DNA from: Profundicola sp048268105
GTDB lineage: Bacteria; Bacteroidota; Bacteroidia; Flavobacteriales; Weeksellaceae
DNA length: 64,000 nt
Direction: 5' to 3'
Assembly (NCBI GenBank): GCA_048268105.1
Contig: JBLWWH010000004.1
Span: forward strand, 62,001-126,000
The notes under the pieces: generated by a model
Databases searched by the model: none
What the model saw: only the letters and a program-made list of their open reading frames with translations
What the model was told of the DNA's origin: nothing
In this document: positions 17,819 to 28,700 of the stretch, piece by piece
Layout of the letters: every line of letters begins with the position of its first letter
How positions within the stretch are numbered: position 1 is the first letter of the stretch
Program-made: the position numbers and the translations under genes

Positions 17819-19000
17819 CTAATGACTCGTTTTTAATATGATTTTAAATTGAGTTCCATGCTCCTTATCAGATTGGGCAACAAAAATTTGACCATCGTGG
17901 TATTCATTAATGATACGTTTGGCCAAACTTAAGCCTAATCCCCATCCTCGTTTCTTTGTCGTATAGCCAGGCTCAAAAATTCTTTTTTGCATATTACTTG
18001 GAATTCCAGCTCCATCATCTGTTACAGTAATAATGGCTTTATTATCTTTTAAACTGGCACGGATTTCTATTTTCCCTCGATTTTGCATAGCATCTACGGC
18101 ATTCCTCACTAAGTTTTCTAAAACCCAACTCAAAAGTTCAGCGTTGCAATCCACCATGATTTCTGGCGATTTAGTCCTCAACTGAAAATTAATTCCTGTA
18201 GAAATTCTTGGTTTAAGATAGTTGTAGGTATTCTCACAGATTTCTACAATATTATGTGGGTGTAGAGTAGGGCGTGAACCAATTTTGGAAAAGCGTTCTG
18301 CAATTTGATTTAATCTATGTACATCATTCTCAATTTCGGAAAGCGTATCCGGATCAACGTTTTCTAGCCTCAAAATCTCAATCCATCCTAGTAAAGACGA
18401 TAGAGGAGTTCCTATTTGATGAGCTGTTTCTTTGGCCATTCCAGCCCAAAGAAAACTACGCTGGGTTCTTTCTAAAGTTCTAAAATACCAAACCGTGAAG
18501 GCCGCAAAAGACAATAAGATAAGGAGCAATACCAATGGATAATATCTTAATTTGGTTAAAAGCGATGAGTTTTGGTAATATATATATTGTTTTCCAAAGG
18601 GTAGATTTACCTCAATGGGATCATGAATGGCTTCTAATTCAGTTAGTTTCTGTTTTAAGAATACCGAATCCGTCAATAAGTCATTTTCTAAATTATTTAG
18701 ATTTCTAACTTCGTAGGCTTCTTTGTTTTCATCGACCAAAATCATGGGCATCGATGTATTATCCTCAATAATTTTAAGTGCAATTCTTCTTGCATCATCA
18801 GAAGTGTCTAAAGAGCCAAGTAGTTCGGTGGCCTTTACGATGGTTTCCATCTTCTTTTGTTCTTCTTCTTTTAAATTCTGAACAATAGAATTAGACATCC
18901 AAATCGTAAGAATTACAATCAATGAAGCAAGCGCGAAACCCAACCATTTATTGAGATTTCGATTGTTTAGTAAATTTTGTCGATCAAATTTTAGCTTCAT
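17819..19000 (-). CDS. Orphan membrane sensor histidine kinase
   Basis: 393 residues. Two transmembrane helices (about 19-40 and 152-172) enclose a periplasmic sensor of about 110 residues. A dimerisation/phosphoacceptor helix follows, then a HATPase domain (about 280-390) with N box LENLVRNAVDAM, G1 DDGAGIP and G2 GWGLGLSLAK. The phosphoacceptor is H194 in AHQIGTPLSSL; the usual acidic residue after His is Gln here, with TP retained. No response regulator gene is adjacent, so it is an orphan in this window. A -7 box ends 5 nt before its ATG, suggesting a leaderless or nearly leaderless mRNA. Signal unknown. Confidence 0.92.
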   Translation of the reverse strand: MKLKFDRQNLLNNRNLNKWLGFALASLIVILTIWMSNSIVQNLKEEEQKKMETIVKATELLGSLDTSDDARRIALKIIEDNTSMPMILVDENKEAYEVRNLNNLENDLLTDSVFLKQKLTELEAIHDPIEVNLPFGKQYIYYQNSSLLTKLRYYPLVLLLILLSFAAFTVWYFRTLERTQRSFLWAGMAKETAHQIGTPLSSLLGWIEILRLENVDPDTLSEIENDVHRLNQIAERFSKIGSRPTLHPHNIVEICENTYNYLKPRISTGINFQLRTKSPEIMVDCNAELLSWVLENLVRNAVDAMQNRGKIEIRASLKDNKAIITVTDDGAGIPSNMQKRIFEPGYTTKKRGWGLGLSLAKRIINEYHDGQIFVAQSDKEHGTQFKIILKTSH

Positions 19001-19005
19001 TAAGA

Positions 19006-19013
19006 CAAATATA
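19006..19013 (-). promoter_or_regulatory. -7 box almost abutting the histidine kinase start
   Basis: TATATTTG on the minus strand, then five bases, then the ATG. Transcription would start at or next to the start codon. No clear -33 element. Confidence 0.45.
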
Positions 19014-19166
19014 GGATAGCTAATCTAAAAATAGAGCTATTTGGCCGATTTTGACTTAAGTTAACTCTATTTAGATGATAAATATTGAACAAACTTCCAT
19101 GAATCAAATCTTTCACTCTACTCATTTTTTGTATATTTACCTATTAAGAAATAATTAAAATTTTTA

Positions 19167-20549
19167 ATGGACGCAACGCAAAATTATATACAAGAGAATA
19201 AGCAAAGATTTTTAGATGAGCTATTTGAATTGCTCAGAATTCCATCGATTAGTGCAGACCCTGTTTATGTGCAAGATATGTTAGATACAGCACAAAAAAC
19301 AGCTGACTTTTTAAAAGAGGCTGGGGCTGACAAGGTTGAGATTTGTGAAACCGCTGGTTATCCTGTGGTTTATGGTGAAAAAATCATCGATGAGAATCTT
19401 CCAACCGTTCTTGTTTATGGTCACTATGATGTTCAACCACCAGACCCGATCGATTTATGGGAATCTGGGCCTTTTGAACCGGTGATTAAAAAAACAGATA
19501 TCCACCCAGAAGGCGCCATTTTTGCGCGTGGTTCTGCCGATGATAAAGGGCAATTCTTTATGCATCTTAAAGCATTTGAAGCTATGATGTCAGCGGGTGA
19601 ACTTCCTTGTAATGTTAAGTTCATGATTGAAGGTGAAGAAGAAGTTGGATCTGAAAATTTAGGTGACTTCGTTAAAAATAATCGAGAAAAACTTTCCAAT
19701 GATGTAATTTTAATTTCAGATACGAGTTTAGTAGCTAAAGATGTTCCATCGCTTTGCACAGGATTAAGAGGATTAAGTTATGTTGAAGTTAAAGTAAAAG
19801 GTCCAGATTTAGATTTACATTCTGGCTTATATGGAGGAGCCGTTCCGAATCCGATCAATGTTTTATGTGATATGATTGGTCAATTACACGATGAAAACGG
19901 GAAAATTACCGTGAAAGGATTCTACGACGATGTGATTGAATTAAGTGATGAAGAACGTGCTGAAATGGCAAAAGTTCCTTTTGATTTAGATTCTTATAAA
20001 AAGTCCATTGGGATTAAAGATATTCAAGGAGAGGAAGGCTATGTAACCATGGAAAGAAACTCTATCCGTCCAACTTTAGACGTTAACGGAATTTGGGGTG
20101 GATATATTGGCGAAGGAGCTAAAACCGTTATTCCTTCTTATGCAGAAGCTAAAATATCGATGCGTTTGGTTCCTGGACAAGATCCAGATAAAATCACTAA
20201 GCTTTTCTGTGAGCATTTTGAGTCTATTGCACCAGATAGTGTTGAAGTAACTACAAAACCACACCATGGCGGAAAAGGATATGTATTGCCAATTGATAGC
20301 AAAGGTTATTTAGCGGCTAAAAAAGCCATGACACATACTTTTGGAAAGGAAGCAATACCTTTCAGAAGTGGTGGTAGTATTCCAATTGTAGCATTGTTTG
20401 AAGAAGAATTAGGGAGTAAATCTGTATTGTTAGGATTCGGATTAGATTCGGATGTAATTCACTCTCCTAATGAGAACTTTGGCGTGTTTAATTTTTATAA
20501 AGGAATAGAAACGATTCCTTATTTCTTTAAATATTTTGCAGAGGCTTAA
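19167..20549 (+). CDS. M20 family dipeptidase
   Basis: 460 residues. It is a dinuclear zinc peptidase of the M20 CNDP/PepV-like type. Metal-site blocks are VYGHYDVQPP (H86), RGSADDKGQ (D125/D126) and EGEEEVGSENL. The dimerisation lid (about 195-330) contains GPDLDLHSGLYGG, and the C-terminal ligand region has SPNENF after a final His. It likely cleaves dipeptides in the cytoplasm, since no signal peptide is seen. The next gene is another M20 peptidase (pepD), 81 nt downstream, so the pair probably completes intracellular peptide breakdown. Confidence 0.94.
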   Translation: MDATQNYIQENKQRFLDELFELLRIPSISADPVYVQDMLDTAQKTADFLKEAGADKVEICETAGYPVVYGEKIIDENLPTVLVYGHYDVQPPDPIDLWESGPFEPVIKKTDIHPEGAIFARGSADDKGQFFMHLKAFEAMMSAGELPCNVKFMIEGEEEVGSENLGDFVKNNREKLSNDVILISDTSLVAKDVPSLCTGLRGLSYVEVKVKGPDLDLHSGLYGGAVPNPINVLCDMIGQLHDENGKITVKGFYDDVIELSDEERAEMAKVPFDLDSYKKSIGIKDIQGEEGYVTMERNSIRPTLDVNGIWGGYIGEGAKTVIPSYAEAKISMRLVPGQDPDKITKLFCEHFESIAPDSVEVTTKPHHGGKGYVLPIDSKGYLAAKKAMTHTFGKEAIPFRSGGSIPIVALFEEELGSKSVLLGFGLDSDVIHSPNENFGVFNFYKGIETIPYFFKYFAEA

Positions 20550-20630
20550 ATTAAAGCTTCTATGCCAATAGTGGAACTGATTTTGTTGAATAGAACACCA
20601 GTTTTCATATAATTTTAAAATATATAATTC

Positions 20631-22091
20631 ATGAACGATATAATAAGAGATCTTGAGCCTAAAGAAGTTTGGACTCAATTTGTAGACCTGAATGCTGTGC
20701 CACGGGCTTCTAAGAAAGAAGAACAAGTACGCCAATTTATGGTGGATTTTGGTAAATCCTTAGGTTTAGAAACTTTAGAAGATGCTATTGGAAACGTAAT
20801 TATCAAAAAACCTGCATCGGTAGGAATGGAGGACCGCAAAACAGTGATTTTACAATCACATCTGGATATGGTTCATCAAAAAAATAATGATACCGATTTC
20901 GACTTCGATACACAAGGAATCGAAATGAAGGTAGATGGTGACTGGGTTAAAGCTAAAGGAACCACGCTGGGTGCAGATAATGGTTTAGGAGTTGCTGCTA
21001 TTATGGCAATCCTTAAAAGTGATGATATTGTTCACCCACCTATTGAAGCTCTTTTCACTATCGATGAGGAAACGGGTATGACCGGTGCTCAAAATTTAGA
21101 CGGAAGCCTTCTCGACGGTCGAATTTTATTAAACCTTGATACGGAAGAAGACGATGAAATCGGAATTGGATGTGCTGGTGGAGTAGATGTTACAGCAAGT
21201 CGCACTTATGAAATGCATGATGTAGAAGACGATGACAACTATGGGATTAGACTTAGTGTATCTGGCTTAAATGGTGGTCATTCAGGTATGGAAATTCATA
21301 AAGGGTTAGGAAATTCAAATAAAATCTTAGGCCGTCTGCTTTGTTCTATCTCAAAGGAATATAGATTAGCAGAAGTGAAAGGCGGTGGTTTAAGAAACGC
21401 TATTCCAAGAGAGGCATGGGCGATGGTGATTATTGATAACTCTGATGTGGCTGAGGTTTCAAGAGAAATCGAAAAAACTGCTTGGGAAATCAAGAAAGAC
21501 TTTGAAGATGTTGATCCAGATTTAACCATTCTTATTGATGCTGAGGTTGCAGCGCCTGCGAAAGCTTTAAGCAAAGAAGACTCGAGAAAATTCACTCAAA
21601 TGATACATGCTTTACACAATGGAGTGTATAAAATGAGTGCAGATATTCCTGATTTAGTGGAAGCTTCTAACAACGTTGCGCGTGTGGAGTTGAAAGACGG
21701 TAAAGCCGAAGTTCAAAACTTAACACGTAGTAGTGTTGAGTCTTCAAAAGAAGAAGTTGCGAACAAATTAAAAGAAGCTTTTGATGCTGCAGGTTTCGAA
21801 ACGACATTCTCTGGTTCTTATCCAGGTTGGCAGCCTAATCCAAGCTCTGAAATCTTAAAGACTTTAGAAGGTTTGTATAAGGAAATGTTCAATGAACAAC
21901 CTAATGTAGCAGCTTGTCACGCAGGCTTAGAGTGCGGTATTTTGGGAGAAAGAATTCCAGGTTTGGATATGATTTCTTTTGGTCCAACCATTCTTGGTGC
22001 GCATTCACCAGATGAAAGAGCAAGTATTTCTTCAACCCAAAAGTTCTGGAAATATTTACTAGAAATCTTGAAGAAAACACCAAAAAAATAA
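20631..22091 (+). CDS. pepD: Aminoacyl-histidine dipeptidase (M20C, PepD)
   Basis: 486 residues, the usual length. PepD is a zinc-dependent cytosolic dipeptidase with broad specificity that includes Xaa-His. Seen: PRASKKEEQVRQF, the metal block LQSHLDMVHQKN, GTTLGADNGLGVAA, the catalytic FTIDEETGMTGA, the lid block NGGHSGMEIHKG, and CHAGLECGILGERIPGLDM at the C-terminus. All expected active-site motifs are present. A strong terminator follows. Confidence 0.96.
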   Translation: MNDIIRDLEPKEVWTQFVDLNAVPRASKKEEQVRQFMVDFGKSLGLETLEDAIGNVIIKKPASVGMEDRKTVILQSHLDMVHQKNNDTDFDFDTQGIEMKVDGDWVKAKGTTLGADNGLGVAAIMAILKSDDIVHPPIEALFTIDEETGMTGAQNLDGSLLDGRILLNLDTEEDDEIGIGCAGGVDVTASRTYEMHDVEDDDNYGIRLSVSGLNGGHSGMEIHKGLGNSNKILGRLLCSISKEYRLAEVKGGGLRNAIPREAWAMVIIDNSDVAEVSREIEKTAWEIKKDFEDVDPDLTILIDAEVAAPAKALSKEDSRKFTQMIHALHNGVYKMSADIPDLVEASNNVARVELKDGKAEVQNLTRSSVESSKEEVANKLKEAFDAAGFETTFSGSYPGWQPNPSSEILKTLEGLYKEMFNEQPNVAACHAGLECGILGERIPGLDMISFGPTILGAHSPDERASISSTQKFWKYLLEILKKTPKK

Positions 22092-22155
22092 TATAGATCA
22101 TTTACTGGTGAACGAAGTTGATATTATGCTTCAATCACTTTTGTCTCTATAAAAG

Positions 22156-22190
22156 AAACCTTCGAGATGAATTCAATCTCGGAGGTTTTT
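22156..22190 (+). terminator. Terminator after pepD
   Basis: Stem AAACCTTCGAGAT (22156-22168) with ATCTCGGAGGTTT (22176-22188), one wobble pair, loop GAATTCA, then T run. Confidence 0.9.
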
Positions 22191-22194
22191 TCAT

Positions 22195-22225
22195 TTTGAT
22201 TACATTATTCACATAACTACCTTTG
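22195..22225 (+). promoter_or_regulatory. Promoter of hisS
   Basis: TTTG at 22195-22198, 19-nt spacer, TACCTTTG at 22218-22225. It begins right behind the pepD terminator and 21 nt before the hisS ATG. Confidence 0.7.
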
Positions 22226-22245
22226 TCAATTCAATTAAAATAAAA

Positions 22246-23607
22246 ATGCAAAAACCATCTTTACCAAAAGGAACAAGAGATTTTTCACCAGAAGAAGTGC
22301 AAAAACGAGAATACATTATTAATATTCTTAAAAAACATTTTTCAACCTATAGCTTTCATCCGATAGAAACGCCTTCTTTTGAAAACCTAAGTACACTTAC
22401 TGGTAAATATGGTGAAGAGGGCGATCGTTTGATTTTTAAAATCTTAAATTCAGGTGATTTTTTAAAGAAAGTTAAACCAGAAGATTTAGAAGCCAATCCA
22501 GCCAGTGTTACAACCAAAGTTTCAGACAAAGCTTTACGCTACGACCTTACAGTGCCATTTGCACGTTACGTTGTACAACATAAGAACGAGATTAATTTTC
22601 CATTTAGAAGATATCAAATTCAACCTGTTTGGCGCGCTGATCGACCTCAAAAGGGGCGCTTCAGAGAGTTTTATCAATGTGATGCAGATATTGTGGGAAG
22701 TACTTCTCTTTGGCAAGAAATTGAATTAATTCAACTGTATGATGCTTGTTTTACCGAGCTTGGTTTAAGCACAGAGATACATATTAACAATCGAAAAGTA
22801 TTATCTGGATTGGCAGAAGTTGCCAATATTCAGGACCAATTAATCGATTTCACCGTTGCGCTGGATAAATTAGATAAAATAGGTAGAGAAAAAGTAATCG
22901 AAGAAATGGAACAAAAAGGTATTTCTGAGGTTGCGATTGCAAAATTATCTCCTGTGTTTGATATTAAAGGCTCTTTTGCTGAGCAGACAGAGGCTTTAAA
23001 AGAAGTTTTATCTGCATCAGAAATCGGATTAGAAGGAATTGATGAATTAAACTTTATTAATGAAAATTTAGTTGGATTAAATTCTGCTGATTTAGTTTTA
23101 AACCTGACTTTAGCTCGCGGATTAGAATACTATACAGGTTCAATTTTAGAGGTTAAAGCGAAAGGTGTAGAAATGGGATCTATCGGTGGGGGCGGAAGAT
23201 ATAACGACTTAACGGGTATTTTTGGTTTAAAAAATATGCCAGGTGTGGGAATTTCTTTTGGTTTAGATAGAACTTATTTGGTTTTAGAGGAGTTAGGTTT
23301 ATTCCCAGACTTTGATGATGAAAAAGTTAAAATCCTATTCATCAACTTTGGAGAAAAGGAGGCTAAAGAATCTATGAAATTAGTTCAAAAACTAAGAGCG
23401 TCAGGAGTTAAATCAGAGTTGTATCCAGATGATGCCAAGTTGAAAAAGCAATTCTCCTATGGTGATAAAGGTGGTTTTACACACGTGGTTATGATTGGAG
23501 GAGATGAAATACAAAATCAAACACTATCCTTGAAGGATTTAAAATCTGGAGAACAACAAACAATTCAGCAAGGCGAATTACTAGATTTTATTAATGAATT
23601 AAGCTAA
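22246..23607 (+). CDS. hisS: Histidine--tRNA ligase
   Basis: 453 residues. A class II aminoacyl-tRNA synthetase that charges tRNA-His. Seen: KGTRDFSPEEVQKR at the N-terminus, motif 2 FRRYQIQPVWRADRPQKGRFREFYQCD, histidine-binding LARGLEYYTGSILEV, motif 3 GVGISFGLDRT, and a C-terminal anticodon-binding domain (about 355-453). It is a single-gene unit with its own promoter and a terminator shared with the convergent lepA. Confidence 0.97.
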   Translation: MQKPSLPKGTRDFSPEEVQKREYIINILKKHFSTYSFHPIETPSFENLSTLTGKYGEEGDRLIFKILNSGDFLKKVKPEDLEANPASVTTKVSDKALRYDLTVPFARYVVQHKNEINFPFRRYQIQPVWRADRPQKGRFREFYQCDADIVGSTSLWQEIELIQLYDACFTELGLSTEIHINNRKVLSGLAEVANIQDQLIDFTVALDKLDKIGREKVIEEMEQKGISEVAIAKLSPVFDIKGSFAEQTEALKEVLSASEIGLEGIDELNFINENLVGLNSADLVLNLTLARGLEYYTGSILEVKAKGVEMGSIGGGGRYNDLTGIFGLKNMPGVGISFGLDRTYLVLEELGLFPDFDDEKVKILFINFGEKEAKESMKLVQKLRASGVKSELYPDDAKLKKQFSYGDKGGFTHVVMIGGDEIQNQTLSLKDLKSGEQQTIQQGELLDFINELS

Positions 23608-23630
23608 AATTTAAAAAATAAACTAAAGTA

Positions 23631-23661
23631 AAAAAGGGTTTCCAATTTGGAAACCCTTTTT
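23631..23661. terminator. Bidirectional terminator between hisS and lepA
   Basis: Stem AAAAAGGGTTTCCAA (23631-23645) with TTGGAAACCCTTTTT (23647-23661); A and T runs on both sides serve both genes. Confidence 0.93.
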
Positions 23662-23682
23662 GTTTTATATGAGTAAGATTTA

Positions 23683-25482
23683 TTAATCTTCACTTAAATT
23701 CAATACTGCCATAAATGCACTTTGTGGTACTTCTACACGTCCAATCTGACGCATTTTCTTCTTACCTTTCTTCTGCTTTTCTAATAATTTACGCTTTCTA
23801 GAAATATCACCACCATAACATTTTGCTGTTACGTCTTTTCTTAAGGCTTTAATGGTTTCACGAGCAATAACCTTTGCTCCAATAGCCCCTTGAATTGGAA
23901 TATCGAACATTTGTCTCGGGATTAATTTGCGTAATTTCTCACACATTTTCTTACCGATGTTATAAGCATTGTCTTTATGAACTAACGCAGATAAAGCATC
24001 CACAGATTCTTCCATAATCAGAATGTCAAGCCTCACTAATTCAGAAGCACGCATTCCGATCGGTTGATAATCAAATGATGCATAACCACGAGAAATGGTT
24101 TTTAGTCTATCATAGAAATCAAACACAACTTCCGCCAGTGGCATGTTAAAGGTTAATTCAACACGATCCGTAGTTAAATAGGTCTGGTTAACAATTTCTC
24201 CACGTTTTTCGATACATAAAGTCATTACGTTACCCACATACTCTGCAGCTGTAATGATAGTTGCTTTAATATATGGTTCCTCTACGCGATCTAATCCATT
24301 CGGGTCTGGTAAGTCAGATGGGTTATTGACAACGATTGGAACGTCTGGATTCTTTGTTGTAAATGCTTGATATGACACGTTGGGAACAGTTGTAATAACG
24401 GTCATGTTAAACTCGCGCTCCAATCTCTCTTGAATAATTTCTAAGTGAAGCATACCCAAGAATCCACATCTAAATCCAAAACCTAATGCCGCCGAACTCT
24501 CTTTTTCAAAAGTTAAGGACGCATCATTTAGTTGTAATTTCTCTAATGAATAGGTCAACTCCTCGTAATCCTCGGTGTCTACTGGATAAATCCCAGCGAA
24601 TACCATGGGCTTTACATCCTCGAACCCTTCAATTGCTTTCGCAGCAGGATTCTTAACAGAGGTTATCGTATCACCTACTTTTACGTCAACTGCGGTTTTA
24701 ATTCCAGAAATAATATAACCTACGTCTCCCGTGTTGATGGTTTTCTTTGGAACTTGCTGAAGTTTTAAAGTTCCCACCTCGTCAGCAAAATATTTTTTAC
24801 CCGTTTGCATAAACATTACTTCCTCTCCCTTGTTAATTTTTCCATTAACAACTTTGAAGTAAGCTTCTACACCACGGAATGGATTATAAACAGAGTCAAA
24901 AATCAAAGCTTGCAAAGGAGCTTCTGGATCTCCTTCTGGAGCCGGAACTCTTTTAATAATAGCTTCTAAGATTTTATCAACTCCAAAACCAGTTTTTCCA
25001 CTTGCGTGAATAATGTCTTCTAAGTCACATCCTAAAAGATCGATGATATCATCAGAAACCTCATCTGGATTTGCACTTGGTAAATCAATTTTATTTAAAA
25101 TTGGAATAATTTCTAAATCATTCTCAATCGCTAAGTATAAATTTGAAATCGTTTGTGCTTGTATGCTTTGTGCTGCATCTACAATCAACAAAGCACCTTC
25201 GCAAGCTGCAATCGATCGTGAAACCTCATAAGAGAAATCCACGTGACCAGGTGTGTCAATCAAATTTAGCGTATACGTTTCTCCTTCATAAATATAATCC
25301 ATTTGAATCGCGTGTGATTTAATGGTAATACCACGTTCGCGCTCCAAATCCATACTGTCTAATAACTGCGCTTTCATTTCTCGCTCAGTAACCGACTGAG
25401 TAAAGGCTAGAAGCCTATCGGCTAATGTACTCTTACCATGATCAATATGCGCAATAATGCAAAAATTCCTGATGTTCTTCAT
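23683..25482 (-). CDS. lepA: Elongation factor 4 (LepA)
   Basis: 599 residues, full length. A translational GTPase that acts on ribosomes during initiation/back-translocation. G motifs: AHIDHGKST (G1), RERGITIK (G2), DTPGHVDFSYE (G3), NKIDLP (G4). LepA-specific features: GFRCGFLGMLHLEI, and the C-terminal domain with AKCYGGDISRKRKLLEKQKKGKKKM. A single gene on the minus strand, divergent from purL. Confidence 0.98.
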   Translation of the reverse strand: MKNIRNFCIIAHIDHGKSTLADRLLAFTQSVTEREMKAQLLDSMDLERERGITIKSHAIQMDYIYEGETYTLNLIDTPGHVDFSYEVSRSIAACEGALLIVDAAQSIQAQTISNLYLAIENDLEIIPILNKIDLPSANPDEVSDDIIDLLGCDLEDIIHASGKTGFGVDKILEAIIKRVPAPEGDPEAPLQALIFDSVYNPFRGVEAYFKVVNGKINKGEEVMFMQTGKKYFADEVGTLKLQQVPKKTINTGDVGYIISGIKTAVDVKVGDTITSVKNPAAKAIEGFEDVKPMVFAGIYPVDTEDYEELTYSLEKLQLNDASLTFEKESSAALGFGFRCGFLGMLHLEIIQERLEREFNMTVITTVPNVSYQAFTTKNPDVPIVVNNPSDLPDPNGLDRVEEPYIKATIITAAEYVGNVMTLCIEKRGEIVNQTYLTTDRVELTFNMPLAEVVFDFYDRLKTISRGYASFDYQPIGMRASELVRLDILIMEESVDALSALVHKDNAYNIGKKMCEKLRKLIPRQMFDIPIQGAIGAKVIARETIKALRKDVTAKCYGGDISRKRKLLEKQKKGKKKMRQIGRVEVPQSAFMAVLNLSED

Positions 25483-25499
25483 AAATATCTCTGAATCTA

Positions 25500-25507
25500 C
25501 AAAAATA
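25500..25507 (-). promoter_or_regulatory. -7 box of lepA
   Basis: TATTTTTG on the minus strand, 17 nt before the lepA ATG. No clear -33 partner. Confidence 0.4.
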
Positions 25508-25611
25508 GCAAATTTTGAACAGCTTATAATATTCTTTTTTTTAATATATCCAAGTTAAATACTATTGTTAAAACAAAATGAATAAAATGATATAAACTAT
25601 GTTTTATCGGC

Positions 25612-25642
25612 TTGGCACACTTCTCAATTTAAATTAACTTTA
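25612..25642 (+). promoter_or_regulatory. Possible promoter of purL
   Basis: TTG at 25612-25614, 20-nt spacer, TAACTTTA at 25635-25642 (last base A instead of G). The leader to the ATG at 25706 would be about 60 nt. I see no purine riboswitch in it. Confidence 0.4.
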
Positions 25643-25705
25643 CGCAAACATTTTTTAATTGCGATAAGGTGATTCTTTTTCGCAGCAAACTATCAAAATC
25701 ATTAT

Positions 25706-28700
25706 ATGAATCGTCGTGTATTTATAGAAAAACGTCCTGCTTTTGACCATTTATCTGAAACGGTTTCACAAGACCTGAAAATGCTGGGTGGAAATATCCA
25801 ACTCAAGGTTTTTATTGTTTATGATATTTTTAATCTATCTGATGAGGAATTTGAAGATGTAGCCGAAACCGTATTTGCAGATCCAGTAATGGATATTTTG
25901 CACACGACTCAGCCTGATTTGACGAGTTATCCTTATACCCTGGCGGTTGAGTTTTTACCCGGTCAGTTCGATCAGAGAGCAGACTCTGCAGAACAAGCTG
26001 TTCAATTGATTACCAATAATGATCAGGTTAAAATTAGAACAGCCTTATTGTATGCTTTCCAAGATTTACCGACTTCTAAAATAGAGGAAGTGAAGAAACT
26101 CTTAATCAATACAGTAGATGCACGCCAAAAGAATATGGAAGCTTTGAAAATACCTCAAAATCCAGTTCCAGAAGATGTTCCTGTAATAGATGGGTTTATT
26201 GATATAGACGGAGAAGAATTGCAAGCCTTTTATAAAGAATGGGAATTCTCATTTGGCTTAGATGATTTAGGATTTATTCAAGATTACTTTAAAAAAGAAC
26301 AAAGAAATCCAACCGAAACCGAACTTAAGGTTTTGGATACCTATTGGTCTGATCATTGTCGTCATACAACCTTTATGACCGAGTTGGAGAATATTGAGTT
26401 TAACGGAGATTTTAAAGAAACTTTGGAGGAAATATTCCAAAGATATTTACAGATCAGAAAAGATTTAGGCAGAGAGCATAAGCCTATCTCGTTAATGGAC
26501 TTTGGAACCATTGCGGCAAAATATTTCAGAGCCGAAGGTAAGTTAGAAAACTTAGTCATTTCAGATGAAATCAATGCTTGTACCATTGAGATTGAAGCAG
26601 AAATAGACGGCGAAAAAGAGCCATGGTATTTATTGTTTAAAAATGAAACGCATAATCACCCAACCGAAATAGAACCATTTGGTGGAGCATCTACTTGTGT
26701 GGGTGGAGCGATTCGTGACCCATTGAGTGGAAGGGCATTTGTTTATCAAGCGATGAGGATTACAGGTTCTGCAAATCCATTAGAACCGATAGAAAACACC
26801 AGAGAAGGTAAATTACCTCAACGAAAAATAACCAAAGAAGCAGCAAGCGGATATTCTTCGTACGGTAATCAAATTGGTTTAGCGACTTCTTTGGTGAATG
26901 AAATTTACCACGAAGGTTACAAAGCCAAACGAATGGAAGTTGGTTTTGTCATGGGAGCTGCGCCAGTTGATTGGGTTAAGAGAGAAAATCCATCGATTGG
27001 TGATAAAGTTATTGTATTAGGTGGTAAGACTGGTCGTGATGGAGTAGGAGGAGCTACAGGTTCTTCTAAAACTCAAACGATTGATGCCATAGACAAAATG
27101 AGCGCTGAGGTTCAAAAGGGTGATGCTGTACAAGAAAGAAAAATTCAAAGATTGTTCAGAAAGCCAGAAGCAACTACCTTAATTAAAAAGTCGAATGATT
27201 TTGGTGCAGGTGGTGTTTCTGTGGCAATTGGTGAGATTGCAGAAGGTGTAAAGGTTAATTTAGATGCTCTTCCGGTTAAATATGATGGTCTAAACGGAAC
27301 TGAATTGGCAATTTCAGAATCTCAAGAGCGTATGGCTGTCGTAATTGCCCCTGAAAATGTAGCTGAATTTATTCGCTTGGCTAACGAAGAGAATATTTTA
27401 GCGGTTGAAGTAGGTGAAGTTACCGATAAAAATAGATTAGAGATTAGCTATAAAGGAAGAAAAATAGTTGATTTAGATCGTGATTTCTTGGATACAGCAG
27501 GTTGTTCTAAGAAAAATGACGCTACTGTAGATTTAAAACCATTACCGAAAAAAGAAAATAAAGAATTCAATCAAGAAAACTTTATCTCTACCTTAAAAGA
27601 GTTAAACGTAGCTTCTCAAAAAGGATTAATTGAAAAATTTGATAGTACAGTAGGTCAAACTACCGTTTTACTACCATTAGGAGGTAAAAATCAATTTACA
27701 CCAGCTTTATCAAGTGTGCATACCTTGCCTGTTTTAGGTAGAAATTCGCAAACCGTATCAATGGCATCTTGGGGTTATAGTCCTGAATTATCATCTGAAA
27801 ATACATTGATTGGTGGCGCCTATGCGGTTGTGGAAAGTGTTTCTCGAATTGTAGGTAGTGGAGGAAAAAGAGAGGATATTCGATTAAGTTTCCAAGAGTA
27901 TTATGAAAGTTTAGGCGACGATCCTAAAAAATGGGGTAAGCCACTTTCTTCTTTAATGGGGGCTTTAGATGCTCAATTAGAATTAGAAATTGCAGCGATT
28001 GGTGGTAAGGATTCTATGTCTGGAACTTTTGAGGAATTAACAGTTCCGCCAACTTTAATTTCATTTGCTGCGGCACCAGGTCATATTTCAAACGTGATTT
28101 CACCTGAATTCAAGCGTTCGGGGCATTTTGTTTATTTGTTTGAACATAAGCCACAAGAGAATGGAATGCCAAATTATGAGCAATTAAGAGATACCTATGA
28201 GGAAATTCATCAATTAATTAAAGATGAAACAATTGTTTCAGCACAAATTATTAAAAACGGTGGTTTGGTGACTGCTTTAGCGCAAATGAGCTTTGGTAAT
28301 AATGTTGGGGCAGATATCGAGACCAACTTACCCATGTTTAAACCAATGCTTGGTAGTTTGCTGCTAGAAACAACAGAGGAATTAGATCAATTCACAAAAC
28401 TTGGTACAATTAGTTTTGATGATCAATTGACTATCAATGGGCAGACTTTTGTAATCAATGACTTGTTAAAAGCTTGGTTAAGTACCTTCGAAGAATTGTT
28501 CCCAACAGGAATTAAAGAGGCATTAGCTGAATTTACAGAAGAAATGGAGGATGCAACACGCAATGGAGCTACGATTGCTGGTGCTGAAATTACCGAAGAA
28601 GATAGACTTAAAGACGACCAACATGATAGACATGCAGTTGTTGATGGTAAACCAAAAGTTGTTTTACCTATTTTCTTTGGAACCAACTGTGAGTATGAAA

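Noticed and set aside
25560..25705. Purine riboswitch in front of purL
   Set aside because: No conserved three-way-junction pattern; the leader is short and AT-rich.
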